64,000 bases of DNA from Brachionus manjavacas (GCA_019054805.1 JAHQIY010000020.1:310001-374000), one strand, 5' to 3'. Positions 34,240 to 45,785 are shown, counted from the stretch's first letter. Program-made: numbers and translations. The notes: generated by a model from the letters alone, not told the origin.

Positions 34240-35505
34240 ATTGACAATTTTCATATTTATTTCATTTATTCAATTAAAGTTTAAGTCCCATGGACAAATT
34301 GAAATAAAAATTAATAGACAGTTAAATATCCATTTAATAAATAAGCAAAAAATTCAGTTTGTTATATACAAAAAAATGATTAAGATTAATCAATATACAA
34401 TATTCTATTAAATTAAAATAGTATTTTGTATGTTGAATAATCTATAGAATAATCTAATAATAGTAAAATAATAAAGTATAAAATTTAATAATAATAATAA
34501 TATATTAAGCCACAACAATAACCATGTCACCATGGCCACTGCAAGTGTGCTTAGGCGCACTATGGCGGCTGCTAAATTACGCTTTCGGCGAAATTCATTT
34601 TTTTTTTTTAATTTTTTGTGTTTGACATAAAATTTAGATGAAGAGTTGACTACAAAATTCGGTAGCTTGTTCCAAACCGGAATAATTCTATTTACTAGGA
34701 AGTTTTCTCGCTGGCCACAGTTCCTTGTGAATTGTCTTGCTACTCTCTGTTGGTTTCCTCGAATACCACTAGCCGGCCCGTCTGACCTCAACGCTTGTGC
34801 AACACTATTTGGGTGAAGCCAGTTAACCGAGTTTATTCCATTCGCAATTTTATAGAATGTGACGGTAGAGCCGCAGATTCTTCTCTCTTCAAGAGTTGTG
34901 AGGCCAAGTCCAGCCTTTCCTCATAGGGGAGTCTCCTGAGTTCTGTTACAAGCTTGGTGGCCCTTCTTTGGACTCTCTCTATTGTTTTAATAGCCTCTTT
35001 ATTATACGGATTCCAAACTGATGCTGCATATTGTATGTCTTGACTGTCTCGCATGTCCAAGTGAGCCAAGTGCGAAGTTAGCTCTGTTTGATGCTATTTT
35101 AGTTTGGGCACTCCATTTTAAGTTTCTCGTGAGCTGTATTCCGAGGTCCCTTTCTGACTCGGTTTCTGCTAATTCGTATCTACTGCCGTCTGGATTCTTC
35201 ATTGTGTAAGTAATTAGTGGTATTCTGGTTTTGGTGTTTTTGTTTGATTTTCGAACGTGCATATTTTTACATTTTAGCAAATTGAACAGCATTTTCCACT
35301 CGTGTGCACACTTAGCTACCTTGTCGAGATCCTCCTGCAACTGCACCCTGTCCGACATATTTCTGATTACCGCGATGATCTTACAATCGTCCGCGAAGAG
35401 TTTAGATAAGTGTGCCACCATTTCCGGAATATCGTTAAAGTATATGACGTAAAGTAATGGCCCCAATTGAGCCCTGGAGGATTTATTTAAAAAAATTGGC
35501 AATAA
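34240..35505 (-). mobile_element. 5'-truncated Jockey/CR1-like LINE
   Basis: Minus-strand blocks in order: AQLGPLLYVIYFNDIPEMVA and the catalytic FADD in ORF 35002-35502. Next, after a frameshift, comes DIQYAASVWNPYNKEAIKTI ERVQRRATKL (34833-35069). After another shift comes GNQQRVARQFTRNCGQRENF LVNRIIPVWNKLPNFV (to about 34600). The region 34240-34400 is the 3' UTR with the tail block shared with 2155-2300. The RT palm, thumb and LINE-specific VQRRATKL motif support the call. At least two frameshifts and loss of the 5' half make it inactive. Confidence 0.8.
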
Positions 35506-36924
35506 ATTCAGTTTTTTTTTAATAATTTTTGTTATAGCAAAATATTTTTCGCGATTCTATTGTGGCTCTAATCATAAACTTTAGTCAGACTTTTTTTTTT
35601 CAAATCTAATAACTTCCCTCAGATTCTATCAAGCTCAATGATTTCTGTTTTACATAAAAAAGGTAAATTTCTTTCCAGTTCTTGGGAAAAATTTTGTTTA
35701 AAAATTTACGCTATCTGAGTTTAAATTTCAAAATTTGAATTAGAATGTCTGAGACTAGGGATTATGATTTGGGGCACTTAATAATAAGCGTTTATTAGCT
35801 GTTTCACAAAAAAACATGAAAAATAATTTTTTTATAATCAATTCAAAATTTGAATATTCAAATAAAAAAAATTGGTTCATTTTAGGAAACATTTTACTGT
35901 AAAAAAAATTAATTATTAAGAATTTTAAATTAAAACTGAATTTCAGCTATTATTTATTTCAAATAGAGGCAATTTTAGCACCAAGATAGTGACCTTGAAT
36001 TCTCTAGATTGTAATTTTATGATTCTCCATTCAGCAATAGTTATTTAGCAGAAAAATTTAATTAATAACTTTTCTCAAAGTTTAGATAAGGATCACTTTG
36101 TAAGCTTCAAAACATTATTTTAAAAATAATTAGAATTATTTAGAAAGATTTTTAAATAATTCTTTAAAATATCATTAGAAAATTTTGGAATCTTATTTTG
36201 GATTATAATCTTATGATTCACTTGCTAAATCACCATTTTTGAGTACTGCAAAAGAATTTTATAAATTTTTTAACTAAAACTCTATTTATTTAAATTTTCT
36301 TAGTATTTAAACGATCAAATAAATTAAATTAAAAGATTGATTACTCTACTTAAAAAATCAGTCATTTTTATTGATATTAATAATTTATCTTGAATTAAAA
36401 TTTTTAAACCAAGTGCAAATTTAATTAACTCTATAAAATGAAAAGCCAGTCAGAAAAGTTACCCGGTGATGCGGTCTTCAGAATTCTCAATTAAATTTTA
36501 AAAACATTTGCCATCTTAAAGATTCAATTCATCTTAATAACCTAAGCCTTGGACAAGATAGAATTCCCTAAGTATGGAAAAATGCAAACATAACCATGAT
36601 ATAAGAAAGTGATGCAGTTTTTTAATAAAAAATTCATTGCTAATTAAGATGTAATCATATTTAGGAACCACCGATAACACCGACTGCTGACAATCTTTCT
36701 TTTTGATGCTGCATCATCCGTCAAATTTACTGACTCGTTGGTCATTCCTCAAAGGCTTATCAAATTTGCATTTCTTTCAAAAATATTTATTTTAAGATTA
36801 ATTATTTTTTGAAAAAATTAGATAATCAAATCTTTAATAGAAAAGTATCCTATTCAAATTTTATTATAAAACTTATCTTGTCCAAAATAATAAAACTTAA
36901 TTGTAATTGTAATTGTATAGAAAG
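35506..36924. other. Gene-free AT-rich stretch
   Basis: No gene was supported. A GC-richer patch at 36660-36770 has no clear ORF or splice sites. Confidence 0.4.
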
Positions 36925-37130
36925 AAGGATCTTTGCATTCAGGAGAAGTTAGGGTTAGCAGTGCTCAACATGGTTATTTGGCAAATGGATCAGCTGATAA
37001 AATATGGGAAATAAATAATGGAAGCGAAAAAAGGATTCTAATTGATCACTCGAAGATGTTATCTCACTTGCAACACTTTGTAATGATAATTTGATGATTA
37101 GATGACAATACCATCAAAATTTGGAAAAAA
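36925..37130 (+). pseudogene. Decayed WD40-repeat copy
   Basis: The frame reads KEGSLHSGEVRVSSAQHGYL ANGSADKIWEINNGSEKRIL, then after stops DDNTIKIWKK. The words HSGEVRV, ANGSADKIWEI and NTIKIW match the repeat unit of the WD40 gene 1 kb downstream on the same strand. Stops and lost residues show it is a degenerate partial duplicate. Confidence 0.65.
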
Positions 37131-37745
37131 AAATTTTCTTTTTAATTCAAAAAAAAAATTTATATTAAAAATTTTAAGTTTAAAAAACATCACTTTACTC
37201 TTAACTTTTATGCAGATTTTAAAATAAAAAACTAATAAAAAATTAATAATAAAATAATTAAAATATAATGGACACAATTGTAGTTTACAAGAAGTTCGGG
37301 ATCACAAAAATAAAAAAGATTCTTTAGTTTTAATTTTGATATTTTTTTATGTAAATTTTCGGAATTGTATCAAGATAGCGAGGTTTAAAAAAGCTTCATT
37401 TAAAAAGCTAAAAAAAGGATGAATTTATATTTTTTTAAATGAAAAATTTACAATTAGATTATGCTTCTCTTTCACAAAATTTTAATTCTATTTCGTCAAC
37501 TTACCAATTAAACCATGTTATTTAATTATATAAAATTAAAAATGTTTTAGATTTAGAATGAATGTTTAGAATCTGTTTAAAAATCAACAAAAGAGACTTG
37601 AAATAAAAAACTTTAAATATTCAAGTCAAGAATTTTACAGAAAATTTTCAATTTTTAAATTAATTAAAAAATGATTTTAAATAAATATTTTTCTTTGGCA
37701 CAATTAAACAAAATAAATAAAATTAAAACCAAATACCAGCTTTTT

Positions 37746-37770
37746 AGTAGAAGTAGTAGTAGTAGTAGTA
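37746..37770. repeat. (AGT)n microsatellite
   Basis: About eight copies of AGT, one interrupted by AGA. Confidence 0.8.
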
Positions 37771-38130
37771 TATATGCTGTGGGATATAAATGCTTTTTAT
37801 AATTATATATATGTTTTTTACTATTTATGCTTTTTATAACTGATAAGTTTTGTTGGTCGGCATATTGTCTTCCAACTACTCCGACAAATGTCAATACATC
37901 ACTCATAACACCTAAATTTAAAAAAATTAATTCCAACTATTCTGGTCTTTTTATTTGAAAATTTTAAAAAATGATTAGAATATTTTCAATAAAAGAATTA
38001 ATTTCGCTCTTTTTTGTTAAAAAATTTTTAACAAATTTGTTGTTATCAAATAATCTTTTAAAATAATCTGAATAGAAACACTTAAATTCACAATCACAAA
38101 ATTGTTAACAAGTTTTAGTCTTAAACTAGA

Positions 38131-39126
38131 ATGCAAGCGAATTTAATATTTTTTTATCAAATTTTTTCAATTTTGACCTTCAATTGCTATTGTGGGGTGA
38201 GAAGGGTTCTTAATGGTCATTCAGAAGAAGTTCGCGCCCTCGCATTACTTAACAATGGCGATCTAGCGAGTGGATCAGGCGACAAGACGATCAAAATTTG
38301 GAACACAAACGATGGGAAAGTAAAAATGACTTTCAAAGGTCATTCAGATAGAGTATCATCTCTTGCAGTTCTCAATAATGGCGATTTGGTAAGTGGATCA
38401 TATGATAATACGTCAAAAATTTGGAACATAAAAGATGGAAGCATAAAAATGAATCTAACTGGTCATACACATTGGATTTTCTCACTTGCCGTACTTGACA
38501 ATGGCGATTTGGCAAGTGGATCAGGTGACAAAACAATTAAAATTTGGAATACAACTAGTGGTGAACTAAAAAATACTCTTACTGGTCATTCTGGTTGGAT
38601 TTGGTCACTTGCAGTGCTCAAAAATGGCGATTTGGCAAGTGGGTCTGGTGATAACACAACTAGAATTTGGAATAAAAATAATGGTGAACTAAAAAATACT
38701 CTTACTGGTCATTCTAATTGGGTTTGGTCCCTTGCAGTGCTCAAAAATGGCGATTTGGCAAGTGGATCATATGATAAGACAATCAAGATTTGGAACACAA
38801 CTGATTGGACTCTAAAAATGAATCTAACTGGTCATTCACATAGGATATCATCCCTTGCAGTACTTGAAAATGGTGATTTGGTAAGTGGATCAAGTGATAA
38901 TACAATCAAGATTTGGAACACGACTGATTGGACCCTAAAAAAGACCCTAACTGGTCACTCGGGTTGGGTTTCATCTTTTGCAGCACTCAAAAATGACGAT
39001 TTTGCAAGTGGATCTGGTGATGCATCAATTTACATTTGGGATTCAAATGATGGCTGTGAAAAAATAAATCTTAATGTTCGTTCAGGTTTGATTTTGTCGA
39101 TTGCAGTACTTATTTTATTATTCTAG
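38131..39126 (+). CDS. Secreted-looking protein of seven near-identical WD40 repeats
   Basis: A single exon of 331 residues. The start MQANLIFFYQIFSILTFNCY resembles a signal peptide or N-terminal anchor, unusual for WD40 proteins. Seven repeats of exactly 41 residues follow (residues 29-315), each on the pattern GHSxxVxSLAVLxNGDLASG then SxDxTIKIWNTxxGxLKxxLT. Seven is the blade number of a closed propeller. The last residues (VRSGLILSIAVLILLF) are the start of an eighth unit ended by a stop. At DNA level the 123-bp units are highly alike, so the array expanded recently or is homogenised. The propeller would be a protein-binding scaffold; its partner is unknown. A decayed fragment of the same family lies at 36925-37130. 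Confidence 0.8.
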   Translation: MQANLIFFYQIFSILTFNCYCGVRRVLNGHSEEVRALALLNNGDLASGSGDKTIKIWNTNDGKVKMTFKGHSDRVSSLAVLNNGDLVSGSYDNTSKIWNIKDGSIKMNLTGHTHWIFSLAVLDNGDLASGSGDKTIKIWNTTSGELKNTLTGHSGWIWSLAVLKNGDLASGSGDNTTRIWNKNNGELKNTLTGHSNWVWSLAVLKNGDLASGSYDKTIKIWNTTDWTLKMNLTGHSHRISSLAVLENGDLVSGSSDNTIKIWNTTDWTLKKTLTGHSGWVSSFAALKNDDFASGSGDASIYIWDSNDGCEKINLNVRSGLILSIAVLILLF

Positions 39127-39344
39127 TAATTTAGCTAAAAATTTGCGTTCGGTTTCTTTTTGTTGGCAATTTTGTGGCATTATAAAAAGTTTATTTGAAA
39201 TAAAATTACATAACCTTTAATTTCTCTCTTTAAAAATCCATAATTTAGAATTTTATTTTTTAATTTCGGGCCAAAAGACTAAGAAATTTAAAGTCAGATA
39301 AATTTTTAAAATTTTTTAATTGAATTTTAAACAATTTTTAACAG

Positions 39345-39593
39345 GATCCTCGGGAAACATTCGGAAAGAACATGTCCCAAAACTTTATTCAAAATTAATT
39401 TTACAATAATGGGAGGTAAGATTAATTTTTTTTTTTTCCTTAAGTTAATTTTAAAATTTTCTGGTTAATTTTATTGTTTGGTCAAAAAAATGTTCAGCAA
39501 AATATCCCATTTGATGCAAAGTTAAGTCTTGGAAAAATTCTGCAAGTTTTCAGAGCATCACAAATACACAAAAATCAATCAAATAAATTTTGA
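39345..39593 (+). other. Possible cryptic exon pair downstream of the WD40 gene
   Basis: 39345-39415 lies between TTTTTAACAG and GGTAAGATT, and 39498-39593 begins after ATGTTCAG. The second block is open for 31 codons (QNIPFDAKLSLGKILQVFRA...). Joined in the same phase, the first block contains one stop. This may be a decayed 3' end of a gene, or chance. Confidence 0.2.
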
Positions 39594-39886
39594 TATTTTT
39601 TATAGAAAATTGTGAATTTATTTAATAAAAGCTTTATTAATTTTAATAGAGGATTTTTTTTTTTTTAAATTGACTTCGAAGTCAAAATCGGTTTCAAAAC
39701 AGATACATAAATTTAAATTAATGCCCACAAACGAGTTTATTATTAACGGAGACGTAAAATTATTTTAAACATTGATTACTTTTTTATTAAATAAATAAAA
39801 ATATTTTAAATTCCTACCAAAAAATTATTTAGCTTTAGTATTTTTTTGCAACAAAAATAGGCCTAGAAAAAATAATTATCTAATAT

Positions 39887-41456
39887 TCAAAAATGGTTGT
39901 TTAGTTCATTAATTAAATAGCCAAGATTCCATCCAACATTATACCCATTAATCTAAAAAAAATAAGTAACCAAATGGAATTTTATTTATAAGATAAAAAA
40001 ATTTTACTTTATCAACAAAATGAACATTTTTAAAAGTATTGATGCCAAATTTGGTCAATAATTCTAAAATATAAATATTTTGAAAGCATAAATTATCCAA
40101 CCAAGGACTTAAGTCTGCTTTGAAAATTTCATTTCTGGCCACCAGTTCTTCATAATTCAACGAACACAAAAGCTCAGTCACATTCCTAAACCCTTCAATG
40201 TCAGAATCAAAGCTGGAATTGAACAATAAATTGGATGCTTGAACAGTATAATAAAATACTGATATGGCCTTTAGTAAAAATGATAAGACATTAAATAAGT
40301 TCAATTTTTTTAATTTTTTTTACATAAAATTCAACTCCTTTGGTATCCGGAAATTTAATTTCCTTAAACGAACAAGCATCCTGTCCAGTCCGACACTCTT
40401 TTTTCCCACTAAACAAATTTTTAACTTCAATTTGACATCTTCCAAAGTCCGAGCTGCCCTTTAAAGTCACATTAAAATCAGACAAATTTGTTGACTGGTT
40501 TTTTATACTCCCACTACCACAGGGCGACCTCAAAATATCCAAAGTTTGAAAATTTTTTTCAAGATTTTTTGGCATACATGGCGATAGAACGCTCGCCGTG
40601 TCATTTGACACATTAATTAAATTAGTTCTGTAGATCAATCTAGCCTGGTCGATTCCGAAGCACAAAAGCGACTGACTGTAAACTGAGTAATTTTTCCCAA
40701 ATAAGTTTTTATCAAGCAAATTATTTATCAGAGATTGATTCAAAGGAACAAATGAGATTTGAGTGGATGCACCGCCTAGGTCTAAGACACCTTTGGTACT
40801 TTCGTTTGAGTCCTGAAAAAAAAAACTTGAGAAATTATTTTTTATATTCTGCTTACCTTATGGAAGTTGTTGACCAAAAAATTTGCGGTAATCCACGCAT
40901 TCAGTGCTTCATCTTTGCCACTGATTGTCTCTACCTGTGACTCGTTTTTGTACAAAAATCCAGACTGATTAAAGTAGTGACGTATCTTGTGAAAAATGGT
41001 CTCGGAAATGGAAGGTGAGTTCAATTCAGAAAGTCTCATTCCCGCAGTAGCTTTCAGAGTGATCAATGTTTGATTCCATTTAGCCACTGGAACCAGTTTA
41101 TAAGCTTGAATCATGCATTTGGAGAAACTTTGCTTCAATTCTGTGTATGTTTTTATGGTAGCGATGCCCTTGTCTGAATGAAAATGATAAAATACTTGGT
41201 AAGAATTAACTGACGCAACCTTTTGTCCGACATAAACCAATCTGGCGGAGGGTAATGTTTGAATTAAGCATGTTCTTGAAGTCGTTCAAGTATTCATAAA
41301 CATACATGCGGGTTCCGCTTGATCCGGCATCAAATTGGATCGCATACTTTTTAAAAATTTTGAAATTTTTTTTTTAATTTTTAAGATTACATTAATATCA
41401 CTGCGAACCAAATTGAAGTGGACTAGAAATAAAAACAGAGATATTTTATCAAACAT
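39887..41456 (-). CDS. Ecto-apyrase (NTPDase, CD39/ENTPD family) with an apparent frameshift
   Basis: Five minus-strand exons: 41456-41391, 41346-40857, 40812-40324, 40268-40008, 39952-39887. Introns are 44-55 bp with GT-AG ends. The product is about 457 residues. A hydrophobic start precedes apyrase-conserved regions FDAGSSGTRMYVYEY (ACR1), LITLKATAGMRL, SGKDEALNAWITANF (variant of GQEEGxYGWIxxN, one Glu kept), VLDLGGASTQISF and VGWNLGYLIN. The Cys-rich stretch with SLLCFGIDQA and GSSDFGRCQIEV points to the cell-surface ENTPD1/2/3/8 branch, which hydrolyses extracellular ATP/ADP. No C-terminal membrane helix follows ACR5, so it ends unusually early. Exon 2 is 490 nt, one more than a frame-keeping length. 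ACR1 and the rest lie in different frames, changing near 41240-41300. This is either a mutation, an assembly error or a 31-bp mini-intron. Confidence 0.75.
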
Positions 41457-42104
41457 TTTAAAAATGAATAAATAATTGTTTAAGTGTGTATTTATAATTT
41501 AAATGTCTTTTTTTTCTCTTTTCTTTTTTTAAATTTATTTAAAAAGGTTAATTGAAAATTTTAAGCTTAAAATTTTAAAAACTATCACGTTTTTTAAATT
41601 GTTATTCAGATAAGATAAACATGATTTTTTATGCTTTAGAGACTTTTCAGAAAAAGGTTCAGATTAAAAGTAAAGTTAAAAAAAATTTAACATATTTTTT
41701 TAAAGAATCGACATCTTTGTTTTCATTTTTGGTTGTTTGATGTTAGCTTTTTTGAATTTCATAAGTTTTAAATAATTAAATAAAGTTTAAATAAAGGTTA
41801 TGTTTGAATTAACTACAAAGCATTTATTCAAATAAAAATTAAAACTGTTTTAACACTTTCCTATAGATAACTTTTGTTTGAAAAAATGAATAGTCTATAA
41901 TATTTTCGAACATTAAAATTAAATAAAATGATCGATTTTGTTATTAGTTTATATCATCTGGTTGAATCTGATATGAGCTGATACCGATTTTGGCAAAAAA
42001 AAATGGTACAAAATGATATCAGATTTATACCTGATATCATTTACTGTCAGCTGATATAATCTGATATCACATTACATCATCTGATGGCTATTACAAACCT
42101 ATTG
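41457..42104. other. Spacer with a TGATATCA-rich patch (about 41945-42080)
   Basis: No gene was seen. CTGATATCA/TGATATGAGCTGATA words recur at least five times on both strands within 135 bp, suggesting a decayed inverted-repeat element. Confidence 0.4.
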
Positions 42105-42836
42105 TAGATAATAATAACAATAATAATAATAATAATAATAGGCTATAACAGGTTAACTGTAGAGCAAGCTATTGCTTGCTATGGTTGCAATTTTTGCACC
42201 TTGAAGGCTCCTGAATCTTCTACTCTTTTCTTGAAGAGGTTTTTGCTTCTGGATGTGATAGTCTCTGTTGTTAAATTGTTCCAATTTTCAACAACTCTAT
42301 TCAACAGAAAATGTTCTCTGTAGCCATTCTTGGTTAACTGCTTTTCCAAACGGTGTTTGCTTCCGCGAATGCTACGCGCTTGTCCATCGACTGTAATGGA
42401 ACTCATCAACTTATTCGAGTTGTGCCAGTCCACTCTTCTTAGTCCATTACTTATTTTGAAGTACTCAATTAAGTCACCTCTTTGTCTTCTTTCCTCTAGT
42501 GTTGTCAAGCCTAGCTTTTTGAGTCTGCAATCGTACGGCAGGTCCTTTATGATCTTTACCAGTTTAGTTGCTCGTCTTTGAACTCTTTCAAGGGCTGCTA
42601 CATCCTTTTTTTTGTAAGGACTCCACACTGCTATGGCATATTCCAACTGTGGTCTAACAAATGCAATATATAATTTTCGAAATGTCTGTAGGGTCCAACA
42701 TTTGAAAGTTTTTTTCAGCATAGCGAGGACGGTATTTGCTTTGTTGGCAGCATGAAAAACTGAGTGTTCCATTTGAGATTGCTAGTAATGATGATGCCTA
42801 GGTCCCGTTCTCTTTCAGTTTGATTGAGTGGTTACC
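42105..42836 (-). mobile_element. 5'-truncated CR1/Jockey-like LINE with TAA-repeat tail
   Basis: The 197-residue frame 42179-42772 contains TLQTFRKLYIAFVRPQLEYA, VWSPYKKKDVAALERVQRRA TKLV and KKLGLTTLEERRQRGDLIEY. These are C-terminal signatures of LINE ORF2 in this clade. The preceding block ERERDLGIIITSNLKWNTQF (to 42836) is one frame off. The 3' end runs into (TAA)n at 42108-42140. The copy keeps only the last third of ORF2 and is inactive. Confidence 0.8.
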
Positions 42837-42894
42837 ATTTCATTTTAGGCTAATTGAAATAGGCTAATAGATACTTGATTATTTATTTTATTTA

Positions 42895-42990
42895 AACTAT
42901 ACAGCAGAACGAATTTAGAGCCAAAGCATCAAGACTAAATGGCTGCGGTAGCTTGGACATGTACTTAGAGTGAAAGGAACATGTATACCA
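42895..42990 (+). mobile_element. RTE LINE scrap
   Basis: Across a frameshift the plus strand reads RTNLEPKHQD then KTKWLR, a stop, then LGHVLRVKGT. This matches RTNSEPLSQCIKNKRLRWLG LVLRMKET of the RTE copy at 13172-13375. Only about 95 bp are left. Confidence 0.55.
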
Positions 42991-43081
42991 AACAAAAATT
43001 TGTTTTTAAATTTGAAAAATTTATTTTTTGTCTGTTTTCTTCCTTTTATTCCACGGTTAACCTTGGTATCCTAACAATTCT

Positions 43082-43294
43082 TTACCTAAACTCTTCCCTA
43101 ATGAAATAGGTTCCGATGACTGTGCTGTTATTATTGGTGACGATGTTGGAAAATTTTTTGACATCACAATTTTTTTCCTTTAACGCATGCATTACCAACA
43201 TAATCAGAATCAAGTTGATTTCACTCATCAGGTACCCTGCCAATATCATCGATTGATTATTCGCCTTCTTAATAGTTTCCAACACCGTCACCAA
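43082..43294 (-). CDS. Small hypothetical membrane-associated ORF
   Basis: 70 codons with less AT-biased codon use than nearby noise. It has one hydrophobic helix (MILAGYLMSEINLILIMLVM) and a basic-polar tail. Its last codons (TTTAGGTAAAG) also form a good 5' splice site, so it could be a first exon rather than a complete gene. I recognise no family and cannot exclude a chance frame. Confidence 0.25.
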   Translation of the reverse strand: MVTVLETIKKANNQSMILAGYLMSEINLILIMLVMHALKEKNCDVKKFSNIVTNNNSTVIGTYFIREEFR

Positions 43295-43914
43295 TTAAAA
43301 CAGAAAAAGTTAAAATAAAGATAAGTTTGGAGACCAAGGTAAGCCGGGGAATGGCAGAAAAGGCAGAAAAAAAGAGAATTTAAATGCTAAAAAAATAACT
43401 TTTATTGTATTTTATTATAATAGCGCACTTTTTTTCAAAATTTTTAATTTTAACCCTGCACTATGATTTAGGATCGAATTTTTATTTGACTAACAAAAAT
43501 TTATTTAACTTTTTTTTTTATTTTTTAGTATTTTTTTCTCTAATTTTTAATCACGCATCAACACTCAAAATTTTTAATTTTTAATGCGGGGTCAACTTAG
43601 CATTTACAATTTTTGACCCAGCATTATTGCAGGTTTTCTTTATTCTAACGCCGTATCAAAGCATGAAAAGCTTATTTTGATGGCCGCGCTTAGGCATGCA
43701 CTAGAACCTAGTAATCAAATATTTCCAAAAAATGAATCTATTCGTTATTTAGCTATGAGTAACATTTTCAACTTTTGAAATTTTTTAGTCAAAACCGGAA
43801 ACCTTTCGACTGTCGGATGACCAGCCAAACTTTTAGTTCAAAAATTGGCTGACAAGTCACGATTAGTTTATTAAGAAAGAAAGCAAAATCAAGAAAATCA
43901 AGGTTAATTTGAAA

Positions 43915-44275
43915 TAGTTTCATTTATTTAATAAAAATGTAATTTCTTAATTCGTAAATTGAGGTAATTCAATGTGTTCAAAATTAACCAATCTTTGATT
44001 GTTGACAATTTCTGCTTGAAAGATAATTTTTTTTTTGCCTTTGGCATTTTTATTTATCATTTTGAATTGAAAAAATTTGCTAGCAAAATTAAAATTAAAA
44101 TAAATTATATTTCAAATAACATTTCTATTAAATTAAATAAATTGATGCAAAAACCACTATTGATTAAATAAAAAGTTGAAATAATGCTTCTAATTTTTGA
44201 TTAATTAAGATGCCAAAAATGCAAAACCTATTTAACAAATTTATAATAAAACAGGTTTAATAGTTTAAAATAGCG
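43915..44275. repeat. Direct repeat copy A
   Basis: Shares about 320 bp with 46540-46857 in the same orientation. It includes AAATTGATGCAAAAACCACT followed by ATTGATTAAATAAAAAGTTG, and AAACAGGTTTAATAGTTTAA. Copy A has a small extra segment near 44005-44075. The unit has no credible ORF. Confidence 0.8.
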
Positions 44276-44835
44276 TAAAAGAAAAAGTAAAAAGATTGAT
44301 ATTATTTAAAAAATCAAACCTGGAAACTTCAAAAAGGATAGGGTTGAGTGGTTTCATCATATTGCCCCTTCATTAAGTTGATTCCTTGCAGATTCAAAAA
44401 GAAGCTAAAAAACGCAATACAAGTTTTTAAAAGATGCCCAGTACAACATAATTTTTAAACAAACCATGTTGACCCTTGCTAGAAAGTATTTTCAGCTGAA
44501 ATACAATCTTAAATGTTATTATTATTTTTGATTATATAATTTTTTTCTAAGGGTCAAGTCTTCCAGAACTAATTACCAAATAACTGATAATAATTCACTA
44601 ATAATAAAATCCCTAAAATTAGAAAATTGTAAATTTTACAATAAAAACGCTCAACAAATATTTAAAAATCTTAATAAATTTTTCCTTTTATATTTTGTAA
44701 GTCAAATCAGATTATACAATTTACAGAACAATTTTTTTTCAACAGTTAAGACCCAAGTTGTCTAAAAAAACTTATTTATTTGCATTAAATGATAACAAAC
44801 AGTTTTTATGTTCACTTTTAATCTTTTATTTTAGA

Positions 44836-44960
44836 ATTATTTATTTATTTATTTATTTCATTTAGCCCCAATTCTGTCGATGTATTAATATTAAAAAAAA
44901 TGTTCAGTTAAAATGTAAGACAAAAATAATGATACAAATTAGAAATAAAAACGAAAAATA
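44836..44960 (-). repeat. LINE 3'-tail fragment
   Basis: An (ATTT)n run followed by a block resembling the 3' tails at 483 and 34275 (CATTTAGCCCCAATTCTGTC then GATG). There is no coding part. Confidence 0.45.
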
Positions 44961-45544
44961 GATTTTTTTTGTTAATTTAGTTTCAATTAAAATAATAAAT
45001 TTTGATTTTTACATATAAGAGATTTAATTTTTGCAAAATATAAAAAAAAAATTTAATCTTTTATTTTAGAATTATCTGTTAAGTTGAAAAAAAGATTAAT
45101 CAATTAATTTTAATAATTTTAAAATTGATAACTCAACATACAAAATTACGTAGATCTTAATATTAATATTGTTTAAATGTTAATAAAATTACGCGTATAA
45201 TATTCTTAAATAACAATAAAATGCAATTTAAAAACTAAAATACTGAATTAGGAACAAAATTAAAACATTTTAGTTTTTTTTTGTAATTAATGTCAATTAC
45301 ATTTGAATTGATCACTATTTTAATTTAGAAATACATTATTGATTGAAATGAAACTCTTATACAATCAAAAAAACCTAAATTATTTATTAATTAATCCTAT
45401 AATGTTCAAAAAAATTGCCACTTTGAAATTTTTATCTTTCATTTTGTTTATAAAATTAACACTTTTGATTTTATTTTTATATAAACCAATGTAGCCTTAT
45501 CTCTAGTTCGATATAGTTAATCAAATCAATAAATGAATTTTTAA
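44961..45544. other. Gene-free AT-rich stretch
   Basis: Nothing was supported except a tail-like block (GATATAGTTAATCAAATCAA then TAAATGAA) near 45510-45535. Confidence 0.35.
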
Positions 45545-45785
45545 AATAACTCGGGAATTAAAAAAAAAATTCCTGTAATTGAAGAAATTCCTAATAACAT
45601 ATCTCAAGATCAGGCATTTGAAGCTAATACTAAAGGAAAAACTAGAGGAAAAGGTAAAAGTTATTTTCCTTTCTGCAGTTTTCGCTCCTTGGAGGATGCT
45701 AAAAAATGCCTCGATAGAGAATTTGATTTTTTTGTCCTTAAAAAATATATTCTGTTTTTATTTTTATTTTTTTGTTCTATTTAGA
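45545..45785 (+). pseudogene. Possible N-terminal fragment of a MULE-like transposase
   Basis: An open frame reads IPVIEEIPNNISQDQAFEAN TKGKTRGKGKSYFPFCSFRS LEDAKKCLDREFDFF, then hydrophobic filler to a stop. The shape CSFxSLEDAKKCLDxE resembles the DNA-binding N-terminal region that often precedes MULE/FLYWCH-type transposases. The match is by eye and weak. Confidence 0.25.

Noticed and set aside
37664-37936. 90-codon minus-strand ORF with a Leu run
   Set aside because: The leucine run is only the translated (AGT)n microsatellite.
43974-44171. 65-codon ORF in direct repeat copy A
   Set aside because: The partner copy at 46540-46857 does not keep the frame, so it is not under protein-level selection.
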